From Myxococcus dinghuensis (lineage in GTDB: Bacteria; Myxococcota; Myxococcia; Myxococcales; Myxococcaceae): a stretch of DNA of 64,000 nt. The notes beneath the pieces are model-generated. The model was not told the origin of the DNA, did not search any database, and saw nothing but the letters and a program-made list of their open reading frames with translations. This document shows, piece after piece, positions 31,104 through 40,547 of the stretch (position 1 is the first letter of the stretch; every line of letters starts with the position of its first letter). The DNA lies in assembly GCF_024198235.1 (NCBI RefSeq), contig NZ_JAKCFB010000025.1, positions 62,001 to 126,000 of the forward strand, given 5' to 3'. Both the position numbers and the translations under genes were made by a program.

Positions 31104-32540
31104 ATGGGCGCGCTGGCACATCGACTGAAGCTGTACGAGCAGGTGGCCGACCGGCTGAAGGACGCCATCGACGCGGGGACGCTCCGCGCCGGGGACAGGC
31201 TGCCGTCCGTGCGCCAGTTGAGCCTGCGTGAGCGGGTGAGCATCTCCACCGTGCTCCAGGCATACCTGCACCTGGAGTCGATGGGGCTCATCGAGACGCG
31301 GCCCCAGTCCGGCCACTACGTGCGCCGCCGGGAGCGCTTGAGGCTCGCGGAGCCCCAGGTGAGCCGGCCGGCGCCCGCGTCCACACCCGTCTCCGTCAAC
31401 GCGCTGGTCTCCCGCATCTACCAGGCCATGCGCGACCCGCGCATCGTGCAGCTCGGTGGCGCGTGGCCGTCCCCGGAGCTGATGCCCACGCGGCGGCTGT
31501 TCCGGGAGCTGAACGCGCTCACCCGCGAGAACCAGGAGGCCGGCCTCCTCTACGACCCGCCTCCGGGCTGCGCGGAGCTGCGGCAACAACTGGCGCGCCG
31601 CTCGCTCGACTGGGGCGGGGCGATGTCCGCGGACGACTTCGTCGTCACCGTGGGCGCGTCCGAGGCCATCCACCTGTGCCTGCTCGCGGTGGCCCGACCC
31701 GGCGACACCATCGCCATCGAGTCCCCGGCGTACTACGGGACGCTCCAGGCCATCGAGTCGCTGGGCCTGCGCGCGCTGGAGATTCCGTGCAGCCCGCGCC
31801 ACGGCATGGAGCTGGATGCGCTGGAGGCCGCCCTGGAGCGCCGCCGCGTGGCGGCGGTGCTGGTGGTGCCCAGCTTCAGCAACCCGGTGGGCAGCTGCAT
31901 GCCGGAGGCGCGCCGGCGCCAGTTGGTGGCGATGCTGGACGCGCGGGGCGTCCCCCTCATCGAGGACGACATCTACGGCGACCTGCACTTCGAGCCCGAG
32001 CGCCCGCGCACGTGCAAGTCCTTCGACACCACGGGCAACGTGCTGCTGTGCGGCTCGTTCTCCAAGACGCTCGCGCCGGGCTTCCGCGTGGGCTACACGG
32101 CGCCGGGCCGCTGGCGCGAGCGGGTGGAGCTGCTCAAGTTCTCGCACACGGTGGCCACGCCCACGCTGCCACCGCTGGCCATCGCGCGGTTCCTGGAGGA
32201 GGGCGGGTACGACCGGCACCTGCGCGCGCTGCGCCGGGCGCTGGCGTCCCAGGTGGAGCGCATGGCGGAGGCGGTGGCGGAGCACTTCCCGGAGGGCACG
32301 CGCGTGGCGCGCCCGTCGGGCAGCTCGCTGTTGTGGGTGGAGCTGCCGTCCCAGGTGGACTCGCTGGTGCTGCACGCCCGCGCGCTGGAGGCGGGCATCA
32401 GCATCGCGCCCGGCCCCATCTTCTCGCCTCGGCCGGACTCGTACCGCCACTGCATCCGGCTGAGCTGCGGGCACCCCTGGGCGCCGCGCATCGACGCCGC
32501 GATGCGCACGCTGGGCTGCCTCGCGCGCAACCTGGTGTGA
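31104..32540 (+). CDS. MocR/PdxR-type regulator: GntR HTH fused to class I aminotransferase
   Basis: A 478-residue fusion typical of MocR regulators. Residues about 5-75 are a GntR winged helix (LYEQVADRLKDAIDAGTL, RLPSVRQLS, STVLQAYLHLESMGLIETR). A linker precedes a fold-type I PLP aminotransferase-like domain, with the PLP lysine in CGSFSKTLAPGFRVGY and Asp in IEDDIYGDL. In known members this domain senses PLP or an amine and is usually not catalytic. The ATG at 31104 is chosen because it starts just before the GntR domain. Probable target: the divergent DUF2917 gene and itself, through the inverted repeat upstream. Confidence 0.9.
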   Translation: MGALAHRLKLYEQVADRLKDAIDAGTLRAGDRLPSVRQLSLRERVSISTVLQAYLHLESMGLIETRPQSGHYVRRRERLRLAEPQVSRPAPASTPVSVNALVSRIYQAMRDPRIVQLGGAWPSPELMPTRRLFRELNALTRENQEAGLLYDPPPGCAELRQQLARRSLDWGGAMSADDFVVTVGASEAIHLCLLAVARPGDTIAIESPAYYGTLQAIESLGLRALEIPCSPRHGMELDALEAALERRRVAAVLVVPSFSNPVGSCMPEARRRQLVAMLDARGVPLIEDDIYGDLHFEPERPRTCKSFDTTGNVLLCGSFSKTLAPGFRVGYTAPGRWRERVELLKFSHTVATPTLPPLAIARFLEEGGYDRHLRALRRALASQVERMAEAVAEHFPEGTRVARPSGSSLLWVELPSQVDSLVLHARALEAGISIAPGPIFSPRPDSYRHCIRLSCGHPWAPRIDAAMRTLGCLARNLV

Positions 32541-32541
32541 C

Positions 32542-33768
32542 CTACCGCGTGTGGACGGTGACCTCGGCGGACAGGCCCACGCGCAGGGCCAGGCCCTGGG
32601 GCGGGTGATTCCAGGCGATGCGCACGGGCACGCGCTGCACCACCTTCACGAAGTTGCCGGAGGCGTTGTCCGGGGGCAGCAGCGAGAAGCGCGCGCCGGT
32701 GCCGCCGGACAGGCTCTCCACCGTGCCCTCCAGCTCCTCGCCGGAGTACGCGTCCAGCTTCACGTGCACGCGCTGGCCGGGCTGCATGTGGCCCACCTGC
32801 GTCTCCTTGAAGTTCGCCACCACGTAGGTGGTGAGCGGCACCAGCTCCGCCACGGACTGGCCCGGGGAGAGCAACTGGCCCGCGTGCACGGACAGCTTGG
32901 ACACCTGGCCATCCGCCGGGGCGATGATGCGCGTGTCCTCCAACTGGAGCCGCGCCTGCTCCAGCGCCGCCTCCGCGCCCTTCACCCGGGCGTGCGCCAG
33001 GGACGCGCTGGCCTGGGCGGCGGCGATCTTCTCGTCGATGGGGGCGCTCACGTCGAGCTGGCCCTGGGCCTCCGCCACCTTGCTCTCCGCCGTGCGCCGG
33101 GCCTCCTCCGCCACGGTGAGCTGCGCGCGGGCGCCCTCCAGCGCGGCCTGCGCGGTGTCGTGCGCCGTCTGCGCGTCGTCGAGCGCGCTCTGGGACACCA
33201 CGCTCTGCTCGCGCAGGCCCTTGGTGCGCTCCAGGTCCAGCGTGGCCTTGCGCGCCTGGGCCTCGGCGCGGGCGAGCGCCGCGCGGGCGCTGGCCACCTG
33301 CGCCTGGGCGCCGCTGACGGCCGCCGCGCTGGTGGAGACGAGCGCCTTCGCGGACGTCAGCCCGCCCTTGGCGCCCGCCGCCGCCACGGTGGCCTGCGCG
33401 TCCGCCGCCGCGGCCTGGGCGCGCGAGGACTCCAGCTCCGCCTCGGCCTGCTTCACGCGGGCCTCGTAGGGGCGCGGGTCCACCTGCAGGAGCAGGTCGC
33501 CCTTGTGCACGGTGGCGTTGTCCACCACGCCCACCTGGACGACGGGGCCGGAGACGCGCGCGGCGAGCGGCACCACGTCCGCCTCGACCTGCGCGTCGTC
33601 GGTCGTCTCCTGGCCGGCGGTGATGACCTTGAAGCCGCCGATGAGCGCGACCAGCGCGACCACCGCGGCGCCGAGGATGAGGAAGCCCTTCTTGCCGCGC
33701 TTCGCCTGGGCCGCCTCGGCGGGCGCGGGCGCGGATTCCGGAACGAGTTGGGGAGCCGTCGTTGCCAT
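32542..33768 (-). CDS. HlyD/EmrA-type membrane fusion protein
   Basis: A 408-residue periplasmic adaptor for an EmrB-type pump. One transmembrane helix (about 29-49) is followed by the lipoyl/barrel start TTDDAQVEADVVPLAARV and a long Ala-rich coiled-coil hairpin (about 105-285). The returning lipoyl half DTRIIAPADGQVSKLSV and a C-terminal barrel then follow. The coiled-coil hairpin is longer than in typical EmrA. It starts 3 bp after the MFS gene, so the two are co-translated. It should bridge the inner-membrane pump to an outer-membrane channel, which is not encoded here. Confidence 0.9.
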   Translation of the reverse strand: MATTAPQLVPESAPAPAEAAQAKRGKKGFLILGAAVVALVALIGGFKVITAGQETTDDAQVEADVVPLAARVSGPVVQVGVVDNATVHKGDLLLQVDPRPYEARVKQAEAELESSRAQAAAADAQATVAAAGAKGGLTSAKALVSTSAAAVSGAQAQVASARAALARAEAQARKATLDLERTKGLREQSVVSQSALDDAQTAHDTAQAALEGARAQLTVAEEARRTAESKVAEAQGQLDVSAPIDEKIAAAQASASLAHARVKGAEAALEQARLQLEDTRIIAPADGQVSKLSVHAGQLLSPGQSVAELVPLTTYVVANFKETQVGHMQPGQRVHVKLDAYSGEELEGTVESLSGGTGARFSLLPPDNASGNFVKVVQRVPVRIAWNHPPQGLALRVGLSAEVTVHTR

Positions 33769-33771
33769 GGG

Positions 33772-35406
33772 TCAGATCTCCACGTCGATGTGGGGCTTCT
33801 CTTGGGAGCCCCCGCCGCTGGGCGCGGCCTTGAGGAAGTAGATGAGCGGCAGCACCACCACGAACATCAGCGCCGCGAGCACGAACAGCTTGTCGAAGGC
33901 GAGCACCATCCCCTGGCGCGTCACCGAGCCCACCATCATCTGGAGGCTGGCCAGGTGCGCGCTGGCCTGGTCCAGGCCGCGCTGCATCAGCCCCTTCTGC
34001 ATCAGCCCCATGCGGCTGGCGACCTCCAGCCGCTCCGGGTTGAGGTGCGCGGCGATGGAGGCCTTGGCCTGGATGGAGTAGCGCGACAGGAGCGTGGTGA
34101 AGATGGCCAGCCCCATGGAGCCGCCAATCTGGCGCAGCAGGGAGTTGAGCCCCGTGGCGTCCGCCATGCGCTCGCGCGGGATGTTGGCGAGCGCGGTGGC
34201 GCTGAGCGGCACGAACATCAGGCTGAAGCCCACGCCCTGCAGCATGATGGCGCGGATGATGTCGTGCGAGCCCGTCTCCAGGGAGAAGTGGCTCATCTCG
34301 AACGCGCCGAAGCCCGCGAACACGATGCCCGCGGCGACCAGGATTCGCGCGGGCACGCGCCGGTAGAGCCGGCCCACGAAGGGCATGCACAGCAGCATCA
34401 CCAGCGTGCGCGGCATCAGCGCCATGCCGGACTGGGTGGCGGTGAAGCCGAGCAGCTCCTGCATGAACACCGGCAGGAGGAACATGCTCGCCATGAGCAC
34501 CGCGAACACGAGCGCGTTGAGCAGCGTGCCGGACGCGAACACCGGGTCCTTGAACAGGCGCAGGTTGACGGCGGGGACGGGCGCGGTCAGCTCGCGGATG
34601 ACGAAGGCGATGAGGCAGGTGCCGGCGACGATGGAGCAGACGACGATGAGCGGGGACTGGAACCAGTCATCCGCCTGGCCCTCCTCGAGGACGTACTGGA
34701 GCAGGGCCAGGCCCATGCACAAGAGGACGATGCCGGACCAGTCCATGTGGCGGCGCTGGAGCTCGGCCTCCTTGCGGGCGGAGGCGCGCAGCTGCTCGTC
34801 CTCGTGGACGAAGCGCGCGACCATGAAGAAGCCGAGGATGCCCACCGGCACGTTGATGAAGAAGATCCAGGACCAGTGCCAGTTGTCGACGATGTAGCCG
34901 CCGAGCGTGGGGCCGATGGCGGGGCCCACCATGACGGCCATGGCGAAGATGGCCATGGCGGTGCCCTGCTCCTCGCGGGTGAAGGTCTGCCGCAGGATGG
35001 CCTGTTCGGTGGGTTGGAGCGCGCCGGCGCCCAGGCCCTGGAGGAAGCGGAAGAGGATGAGGGTGGGCAGGTTCCAGGCGAGGCCGCACAGGAACGAGCC
35101 GACGACGAAGAGGACGAGGCAGGCGAGGTAGACGCGCTTCTGGCCGAAGAGGCGTCCGAGGAAGCCGGTGAGCGGCATCACCATGACGGTGGCGATGACG
35201 AAGCCGGTGGTGGCCCAGGTGATTTCCTGGACGGTGGCGCCCACGGCGCCGCGAATCTGGGGCAGGGCGACGTTGACGATGGACGAGTCGATGGCGCCCA
35301 TCAGCGTGCCGAACGTCACCGACAGGGTGACGAGCCACTTGTTGTTCACGGCCCTGGTGGGCGCGGGGGCCACCAGGGCCCCGGGTGATGCGTCGGTGGA
35401 CTCCAT
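33772..35406 (-). CDS. DHA2 family drug:H+ antiporter (EmrB/QacA type)
   Basis: A 544-residue MFS protein with 14 predicted membrane helices, the DHA2 number. Visible motifs: LDSSIVNVA-like DSSIVNVALPQI in helix 1, the loop 2-3 motif GFLGRLFGQKRVY and the antiporter motif GPAIGPTLGGYIV in helix 5. It exports drugs or other hydrophobic compounds using the proton gradient; the substrate is unknown. It lies between its TetR regulator (6 bp upstream) and the HlyD adaptor (3 bp downstream), a classic tripartite-efflux operon. Confidence 0.93.
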   Translation of the reverse strand: MESTDASPGALVAPAPTRAVNNKWLVTLSVTFGTLMGAIDSSIVNVALPQIRGAVGATVQEITWATTGFVIATVMVMPLTGFLGRLFGQKRVYLACLVLFVVGSFLCGLAWNLPTLILFRFLQGLGAGALQPTEQAILRQTFTREEQGTAMAIFAMAVMVGPAIGPTLGGYIVDNWHWSWIFFINVPVGILGFFMVARFVHEDEQLRASARKEAELQRRHMDWSGIVLLCMGLALLQYVLEEGQADDWFQSPLIVVCSIVAGTCLIAFVIRELTAPVPAVNLRLFKDPVFASGTLLNALVFAVLMASMFLLPVFMQELLGFTATQSGMALMPRTLVMLLCMPFVGRLYRRVPARILVAAGIVFAGFGAFEMSHFSLETGSHDIIRAIMLQGVGFSLMFVPLSATALANIPRERMADATGLNSLLRQIGGSMGLAIFTTLLSRYSIQAKASIAAHLNPERLEVASRMGLMQKGLMQRGLDQASAHLASLQMMVGSVTRQGMVLAFDKLFVLAALMFVVVLPLIYFLKAAPSGGGSQEKPHIDVEI

Positions 35407-35412
35407 GGCGGG

Positions 35413-36033
35413 CTACACCTCGATTCCCTTCAGGAAGACGCGGAGGAGCTCCTCGCCCCAGGCCTGCGGCGGGGTGGGGTCCTCGGCGCGGATGCGGTCC
35501 AGCGCGCCGCGCACCATGCCCATGAGCAGGGTGGGGTAGAGGTCGCGGCCCTCGGCGCGGAAGTGTCTGGCGCGGATGCCCTGGTCGAAGATGGCGTCGA
35601 GGCGGCGGCGCAGCTCGGCGATGACGCGGCTCTTGTTCTGGCGGCGCGACTCGTCCTCGGGCAGCTGCATCAGCATGCGCACGAACGCGTCGCGCTCCGC
35701 GACGTGGGCGAAGATGACGGTGACGAAGGCGCGCAGCTGCGCGGCCGCGGGCTGGCCCTTGGTGGGCGCCATGGCGGCGTCCATGCGCTCCAGCAGCACC
35801 TGCCGCCGCTTCGCCCCCAGCGCCTCGATGAGCGCGGCCCGGTCCGTGAAGTGGTTGTAGAGCGTCCCCACGGACACGCCCGCCTGCTCGGCGATGGCCT
35901 CCATCTTCGCGGCGTGCAGGCCGTCCCGGACGAAGACCTGGGCGGCCGCCGTCAGGATGGCGTCCGCGGTGGCCTCCTTCAGCCGCGAGCGGAGCCTTTT
36001 GACGGGTGCCTCAGATTTTGAATCTCGATTCAT
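35413..36033 (-). CDS. TetR/AcrR family repressor of the efflux operon
   Basis: A 206-residue TetR-family protein. The N-terminal HTH reads ADAILTAAAQVFVRDG, then KMEAIAEQAGVSVGTLYNHF. The ligand-binding C-terminal helices follow. It is the first gene of the tetR-MFS-HlyD operon, so it probably represses the operon until a pump substrate binds. Start uncertain: ATG 36033 is used, while another in-frame ATG lies at 36048. A TGAATC/GATTCA palindrome overlaps the start region. Confidence 0.9.
   Translation of the reverse strand: MNRDSKSEAPVKRLRSRLKEATADAILTAAAQVFVRDGLHAAKMEAIAEQAGVSVGTLYNHFTDRAALIEALGAKRRQVLLERMDAAMAPTKGQPAAAQLRAFVTVIFAHVAERDAFVRMLMQLPEDESRRQNKSRVIAELRRRLDAIFDQGIRARHFRAEGRDLYPTLLMGMVRGALDRIRAEDPTPPQAWGEELLRVFLKGIEV
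36019..36032. promoter_or_regulatory. Candidate TetR operator
   Basis: TGAATC-TC-GATTCA, 6-bp arms, in AT-rich DNA overlapping the first codons of the TetR gene. The shape suits a TetR-family operator, but the position within the coding start is unusual. Confidence 0.3.
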
Positions 36034-36335
36034 TTCTTGAAGGAACATTTACGCCGACCCCCGCCGGAGTCAACTTGCCCTGCTGGTCAGGTGGGCGAGC
36101 GGGCGGACGTGGGGCAAAACGCCCCACGCCATGACACGGTGTGCGGGAAACACTGGCACCGGGCTTCAGGGTAGGCCGCCCGTGCATTTCAATGTGTTTC
36201 ATCACCTTCCGCTCGCGGGCCATCGCGGCAGAGTCCGCGTCGTCATGAGTCGCGCCACGCGACCGGACCCGTGCCTCCGCGCCCGCTCGCGCGCCGGATC
36301 CTCGACGCTGGCGTCCGGGTGAAAGGCGGTTGGCC

Positions 36336-37031
36336 ATGGTGATGGAGCTCCGGCAGCCGGTGTCTGCCGTCCGCGACGTGCTTCCGTATCGGAAGCCGAA
36401 GCGGGGGCGGGACTTCTGGGTGAAGGACGACGTGCTGCCCGACCCGCTGGGCGTCTACGAGCGCAACCTGGCCCGCGAGGACTGGACGCAGGGCGCGCCG
36501 TGGCGCCGCGAAATCTGGCCCGGCATCCGCGCCCCCCATGCCCTCACCCCCGAGGAGCTGGCGCCCGTGGAGCGCTGGATTTGCGAGCAGGCGGGCGTGC
36601 GCGCGCTCAAGCAGGAGGCCCCCGCACAGGGCTCGCTGTCCCACAACCACGTCCAGGTGGTGGGAGAGATGGAGTCCACCGCCAAGCCCCACGTCGACTC
36701 CCTGGCGCTGTGCGACTTCGCCGCCGTCATCTACCTGCACCCGAAGCCGCCCCGCGCCCACGTGGGCACGTCGTTCTACCGCCTGCGCCTGCCCGGCGGC
36801 GGCCTGGGAGGCAACGTCTGCCCCCCTGGCTGCGTCAACCTCACCCAGGCCTTCGGCGTGACGAAGCTGCCGGCGAACGCGTGGTCACAGGACGTGGAGG
36901 TGGAGAACGTCTTCAACCGGCTCGTCGTCTACCGCGCCGACTTCGTCCACTCCGCCACGGCCTACTTCGGCCAGGGCGACCGGCGGAACAAGCGCGCCAC
37001 CGCCCTCTTCTTCTGGAAGGCCGTGCGCTGA
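36336..37031 (+). CDS. DUF6445-like protein, probable 2OG-Fe(II) oxygenase fold
   Basis: A 231-residue cytoplasmic protein. A double-stranded beta-helix oxygenase arrangement is visible: PHVDSLALCDFAAVIYLHP supplies the HxD metal ligands (His119, Asp121), GTSFYRL and VVYRADFVHSA the distal His205, and RNKRATALFFWK the 2-oxoglutarate-binding Arg. The overall pattern resembles DUF6445 proteins, some of which sit with ribosomally made peptides; no such gene is nearby. The ATG at 36336 follows AAAGGCGG. Monocistronic and divergent from the TetR operon. Confidence 0.7.
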   Translation: MVMELRQPVSAVRDVLPYRKPKRGRDFWVKDDVLPDPLGVYERNLAREDWTQGAPWRREIWPGIRAPHALTPEELAPVERWICEQAGVRALKQEAPAQGSLSHNHVQVVGEMESTAKPHVDSLALCDFAAVIYLHPKPPRAHVGTSFYRLRLPGGGLGGNVCPPGCVNLTQAFGVTKLPANAWSQDVEVENVFNRLVVYRADFVHSATAYFGQGDRRNKRATALFFWKAVR

Positions 37032-37183
37032 GGGCCCACGTTCTCCGTGGTCCATGCCCACGACGTCCTCCATGCGCCGACCAGGGAGCAGGGCGGTCGA
37101 ATGGATGGAGAAGGCCCGGGACGCTCGATACATACGACCGTCGACGGGCCATGGCGGTGGGTGGGGCGGAAAGGACGGATGTC

Positions 37184-37903
37184 ATGCGGAACGATGAAGG
37201 TCGCGCGGCGGCGCTCGCGCCCGAGGACGTGCGGGCCGTTTCACCGGCGCTCGCGCGCTACACCCAGGGCGTGCTCCTGGGGGAGGTGTGGAATCGTCCC
37301 GACCTGTCGGCGAGGGACCGCGGCATCGTGACGATGGCCGCCTTGATTGCGCGCAACCAACTGGCCGAGCTGCCCTTCTACCTGGACCTCTCGCTCGACA
37401 GCGGCGTGAAGCCCGGCGAGGTCTCCGAGCTCATCACCCACCTGGCCTTCTACGCGGGCTGGGGGAACGCGACGTCCGCCGTCGCGCTCACGAAGAAGGT
37501 GTTCACCCGCCGCGGCGTCGGGCCCGAGCAGCTCCCGCCCGCGACCGGAGAGCTGCTCCCCCTGGACGAGGCCGCCGAGGCCCGGCGCGCCACGGGGGTC
37601 CTGGAGAACTTCGGCGCGGTGGCTCCGGGTGTCGTGATGTACACCGGCGCCGTGCTGTTCCGGGACCTCTGGCTGCGCCCCGGGCTCGCGCCGAGGGACC
37701 GGAGCCTGGTGACGGTCAGCGCGCTCGTCGCCAACGGCCAGGTCGCGCAGATTCCCTACCACCTCAACCGGGCGATGGAGAACGGGCTGACCCAGCCGCA
37801 GGCCGGCGAGGTCCTCACGCACCTGGCGTTCTACGTGGGGTGGCCCAACGTCTTCTCCGCCATGCCGGTGTTCAAGGAGGTCTTCGGGCAGCGCCCCCGC
37901 TGA
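37184..37903 (+). CDS. Carboxymuconolactone decarboxylase family protein, two tandem domains
   Basis: A 239-residue protein with two CMD/AhpD-like repeats, each with the pattern Rxxx(V/I)xxAALIARNQ ... EVSELITHLAFYAGW (about 25-90) and VTVSALVANGQ ... EVLTHLAFYVGW (about 150-225). The CxxC redox pair of AhpD is absent, so a peroxidase role is unlikely and a decarboxylase or lactonase-like role is open. GGAAAGGA precedes the ATG at 37184. Convergent with the ABC permease, separated by a strong hairpin. Confidence 0.88.
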   Translation: MRNDEGRAAALAPEDVRAVSPALARYTQGVLLGEVWNRPDLSARDRGIVTMAALIARNQLAELPFYLDLSLDSGVKPGEVSELITHLAFYAGWGNATSAVALTKKVFTRRGVGPEQLPPATGELLPLDEAAEARRATGVLENFGAVAPGVVMYTGAVLFRDLWLRPGLAPRDRSLVTVSALVANGQVAQIPYHLNRAMENGLTQPQAGEVLTHLAFYVGWPNVFSAMPVFKEVFGQRPR

Positions 37904-37908
37904 CGCGC

Positions 37909-37935
37909 GTCGCCCCGCACCGCGCGCGGGGCGAC
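37909..37935 (+). terminator. Hairpin between convergent genes
   Basis: A perfect 10-bp stem (GTCGCCCCGC / GCGGGGCGAC) with a 7-base loop, 6 bp after the CMD gene stop and facing the ABC permease gene end. A good bidirectional terminator candidate. Confidence 0.6.
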
Positions 37936-37958
37936 GTCCCAGGCCCGGGTGTCGCGCG

Positions 37959-40409
37959 CTACTCCGACGACAGCGCGATGCCTGGGGACACCCGCGACGC
38001 GCGGCGCGCGGGCAGCCAGCTCGCCAGCGCCACCACGCTGAGCAGGAGCAGGGGGACCGCCGCGAACGTCATCGGGTCGGTGGCGCTCACGTCGTACAGC
38101 AGGCCCTCCAGCACCCGCGACAGCAGCAGCGCCAGCACCAGGCCGATGCCCAGGCCCACCGCGCACATCCGCAGCGCCTGCCGCATCACCAGCTTCACCA
38201 CGTCCCCGGGCAGGGCGCCCAGCGCCAGCCGGATGCCCAGCTCGCGCTGCCGCTGCGCCACGCTGTACGCCATCAACCCGTAGATGCCCAGCGAGGCCAG
38301 CGCCGCCGCCGCCAGCGCGAAGGACAGCAGCAGCACCCGCTGGAAGCTCCGGTCCGCCACGGACTTCTCCAGGCTCTGCTCCAGCGTCTCGGTGGGCGCC
38401 AGCGACACCTGCGAGTCGAGCTGCTTCAGCTCCGCCTTCACCGCGGTGGCCACCGCCTCGGCCGGCAGGCCGCTGCGCACCATGACGGAGGCGGACCCCC
38501 AGGGCGTCTGCGCCATGGGCGAGTACAGCTCCGGCTCCGCGGGCCGGTCCAGCGCCCGCGCCCGGATGTCGCCCACCACGCCCACCACCTCGCGCGTCCT
38601 CGGGGCGTCGTAGCCGATGATGACGTGCTTGCCGATGACCTCCTCGCCCGGGAAGAAGCGCTTCGCGAACGCCTCGTTCACCACCACCACCGGCGGCGCC
38701 TCGGCGGTGTCGCGGGACGTGAAGTCACGCCCCCGCTTCAACTGGATGCCCAGCGTGGAGAAGACCCCATCGCTCATCGCGCGGAACCCCATCGCCCGCT
38801 TCTCTCCCGGAGGGGTCGGCCGCTCCGGGATGTCCAGCATCAGCGAGAGGCCACCGCCCGTCACCACGCCCGGCGCCACGTAGGCCGCGGCCTGGACGCC
38901 GGGCAGCGCGCGCACGCGCTCCAGCAGGCGGTCGTAGAAGGGCGCCATGTCCGCGCCCTTGTAGCGGGCGCCCGGCAGGCTCATGCTCAGCACGGTGATG
39001 CCCCGCGCGCGATAGCCCGGGTCCACCACCGACAGCCGTTGCGCGCTCCGCACCAGCAGCCCCGCGCCCACCAGCAACACCAGCGCGAACGCCACCTGCG
39101 TGGAGACGAGCCCGGCGCGCCAGCGCAGCGTCGACCGGCTCGCGCTCGTGCCGCGCGTGCTCTGGAGCAGCCCACCCAGGCTGGCCTTCATCGCCGTGCC
39201 CAGCGGCGCCAGGCCACACAGCAGCGCCACCGCCACGGCCAGGCCGAACGTGTATGCCAGCGCGAGCCCGTCCACCCGCACCGCCTGCACCTGCCGCACG
39301 GACTGGGGCAGCATCGCGTTGAGCGCGTCCGTCCCCCAGACCCCCAGCAGCAGTCCCAGCGCGCCACCCGAGAGCGCCAGCAGCGAGCCCTCCGCGAGCA
39401 GCTGCGTCACCAGGGCGCCCTTCCCGGCGCCCAGGGCCGTGCGCACCGCGAACTCCTGTTGCCGCACCAGCGAGCGCGCCAGCAGCAGCTGCGCCACGTT
39501 CACGCACGCGATGAGCAGCAGCAACACCACCGCGCCCAGGAGCAGCAGGGCCGGTCGGCGCGTGGTCTCCGACAGCCGCTCCTGCAGGCCGACGACGCTG
39601 ACGCTGGCGCGGAGGTTGGTGTCCGGGTGCTGCTCGGCCAGCGAGGCCATCAGCGCCTGCGCCTCCTTCCGCGCCTGGTCCACGGTGGCCCCGGGCGCGA
39701 GCCGCGCCACCGCCGAGTACAGGTGCGTCCCCCGGCGGTCCCAGTTCGCGCGGAAGAAGGCGTCCGTGGCGAGGGGGACCCACATCGACACGAAGCCCGC
39801 GCGCGCGCCCTCGCGGGGGAAGTCGAAGTCCTGGGGCATGACCCCCACCACCGCGAAGCGCTCGCCGTCGAGCTCCAGCGTGCGCTCCAGCACGTCCCGG
39901 TTCCCGCCGAAGCGGTTCATCCACGTCGAGTACGAGAGCACCGTCGCGCGCGGTCCGTTGGGCACGTGCTCCTCCGGGGTGGGCACCCGGCCGAGCAGGG
40001 GCTGCACGCCCGCGACGCGGAAGAAGTCCGCGCCCACGGAGGCCACCGCCACCCGCTCGGGGTCCATGTCCGGACCGGACAGCGTGGCGCCGCCGGTGTC
40101 GAAGGCGGCGAAGCCGGAGAAGGACTTGACGTGCTGGCGCAGGTCCTCGGCGTCGGGGCGCGACAGGCCCGTGCTCGAGTCCGGCTCGGCCGCGTCCTGG
40201 CCCCACACGGACACGAGCCGCTCGGCCTCGGGCAGGGGGAGCGGGCGCAGCAGGAGCGCGCTCACCACGCTGAAGAGCGTCGTGTTCGCGCCGATGCCGA
40301 ACGCCAGCGCCAGCACGGTCGCCACCGTGAAGCCCGGGCTGCGCCGGAGGGAGCGGAGGCCGTATCGCAGGTCCTGGAGGAAGGAAGCCATGCGGCGCCT
40401 CAAAGCCAT
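37959..40409 (-). CDS. ABC transporter permease, MacB/ADOP (FtsX-like) family
   Basis: An 816-residue permease of the acidobacterial duplicated-permease (ADOP) type. The N-terminal [20 protein letters not shown] is the family signature, followed by a MacB periplasmic core and an FtsX-like four-helix block (about 285-430). A second core (ending [16 protein letters not shown] and [16 protein letters not shown]) and a second FtsX block at the C-terminus complete it. It lacks an ATPase, which must be elsewhere. Two near starts, 40409 and 40391 (MASFLQDL), are possible. Predicted to drive lipoprotein- or peptide-type export or mechanotransmission. Confidence 0.88.
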   Translation of the reverse strand: MALRRRMASFLQDLRYGLRSLRRSPGFTVATVLALAFGIGANTTLFSVVSALLLRPLPLPEAERLVSVWGQDAAEPDSSTGLSRPDAEDLRQHVKSFSGFAAFDTGGATLSGPDMDPERVAVASVGADFFRVAGVQPLLGRVPTPEEHVPNGPRATVLSYSTWMNRFGGNRDVLERTLELDGERFAVVGVMPQDFDFPREGARAGFVSMWVPLATDAFFRANWDRRGTHLYSAVARLAPGATVDQARKEAQALMASLAEQHPDTNLRASVSVVGLQERLSETTRRPALLLLGAVVLLLLIACVNVAQLLLARSLVRQQEFAVRTALGAGKGALVTQLLAEGSLLALSGGALGLLLGVWGTDALNAMLPQSVRQVQAVRVDGLALAYTFGLAVAVALLCGLAPLGTAMKASLGGLLQSTRGTSASRSTLRWRAGLVSTQVAFALVLLVGAGLLVRSAQRLSVVDPGYRARGITVLSMSLPGARYKGADMAPFYDRLLERVRALPGVQAAAYVAPGVVTGGGLSLMLDIPERPTPPGEKRAMGFRAMSDGVFSTLGIQLKRGRDFTSRDTAEAPPVVVVNEAFAKRFFPGEEVIGKHVIIGYDAPRTREVVGVVGDIRARALDRPAEPELYSPMAQTPWGSASVMVRSGLPAEAVATAVKAELKQLDSQVSLAPTETLEQSLEKSVADRSFQRVLLLSFALAAAALASLGIYGLMAYSVAQRQRELGIRLALGALPGDVVKLVMRQALRMCAVGLGIGLVLALLLSRVLEGLLYDVSATDPMTFAAVPLLLLSVVALASWLPARRASRVSPGIALSSE

Positions 40410-40547
40410 TCGCGTGCCAACGCGCCAGGAGGCGAACGTCCTGGGACGACGGCCCCGGCTCCCTCGGGAGCGCCCCCGGATTGACCGGTAATGGGACGAC
40501 GGCTGTCCGGAGGCGACACGTCGGGACGCGTCACGTCCCCTCCGGCA

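Noticed and set aside
32551-35388. A 945-codon open frame on the plus strand opposite the efflux operon.
   Set aside because: It is His/Ala/Arg-rich antisense of the MFS and HlyD genes, which have clear families and motifs.
40396-40419. Sigma54-like sequence TGGCACGCGAATGGCT (minus strand) at the start of the ABC permease gene.
   Set aside because: It overlaps the predicted start codons, so transcription from it would begin at or inside the gene; the -12 box also has TGGC instead of TTGC.
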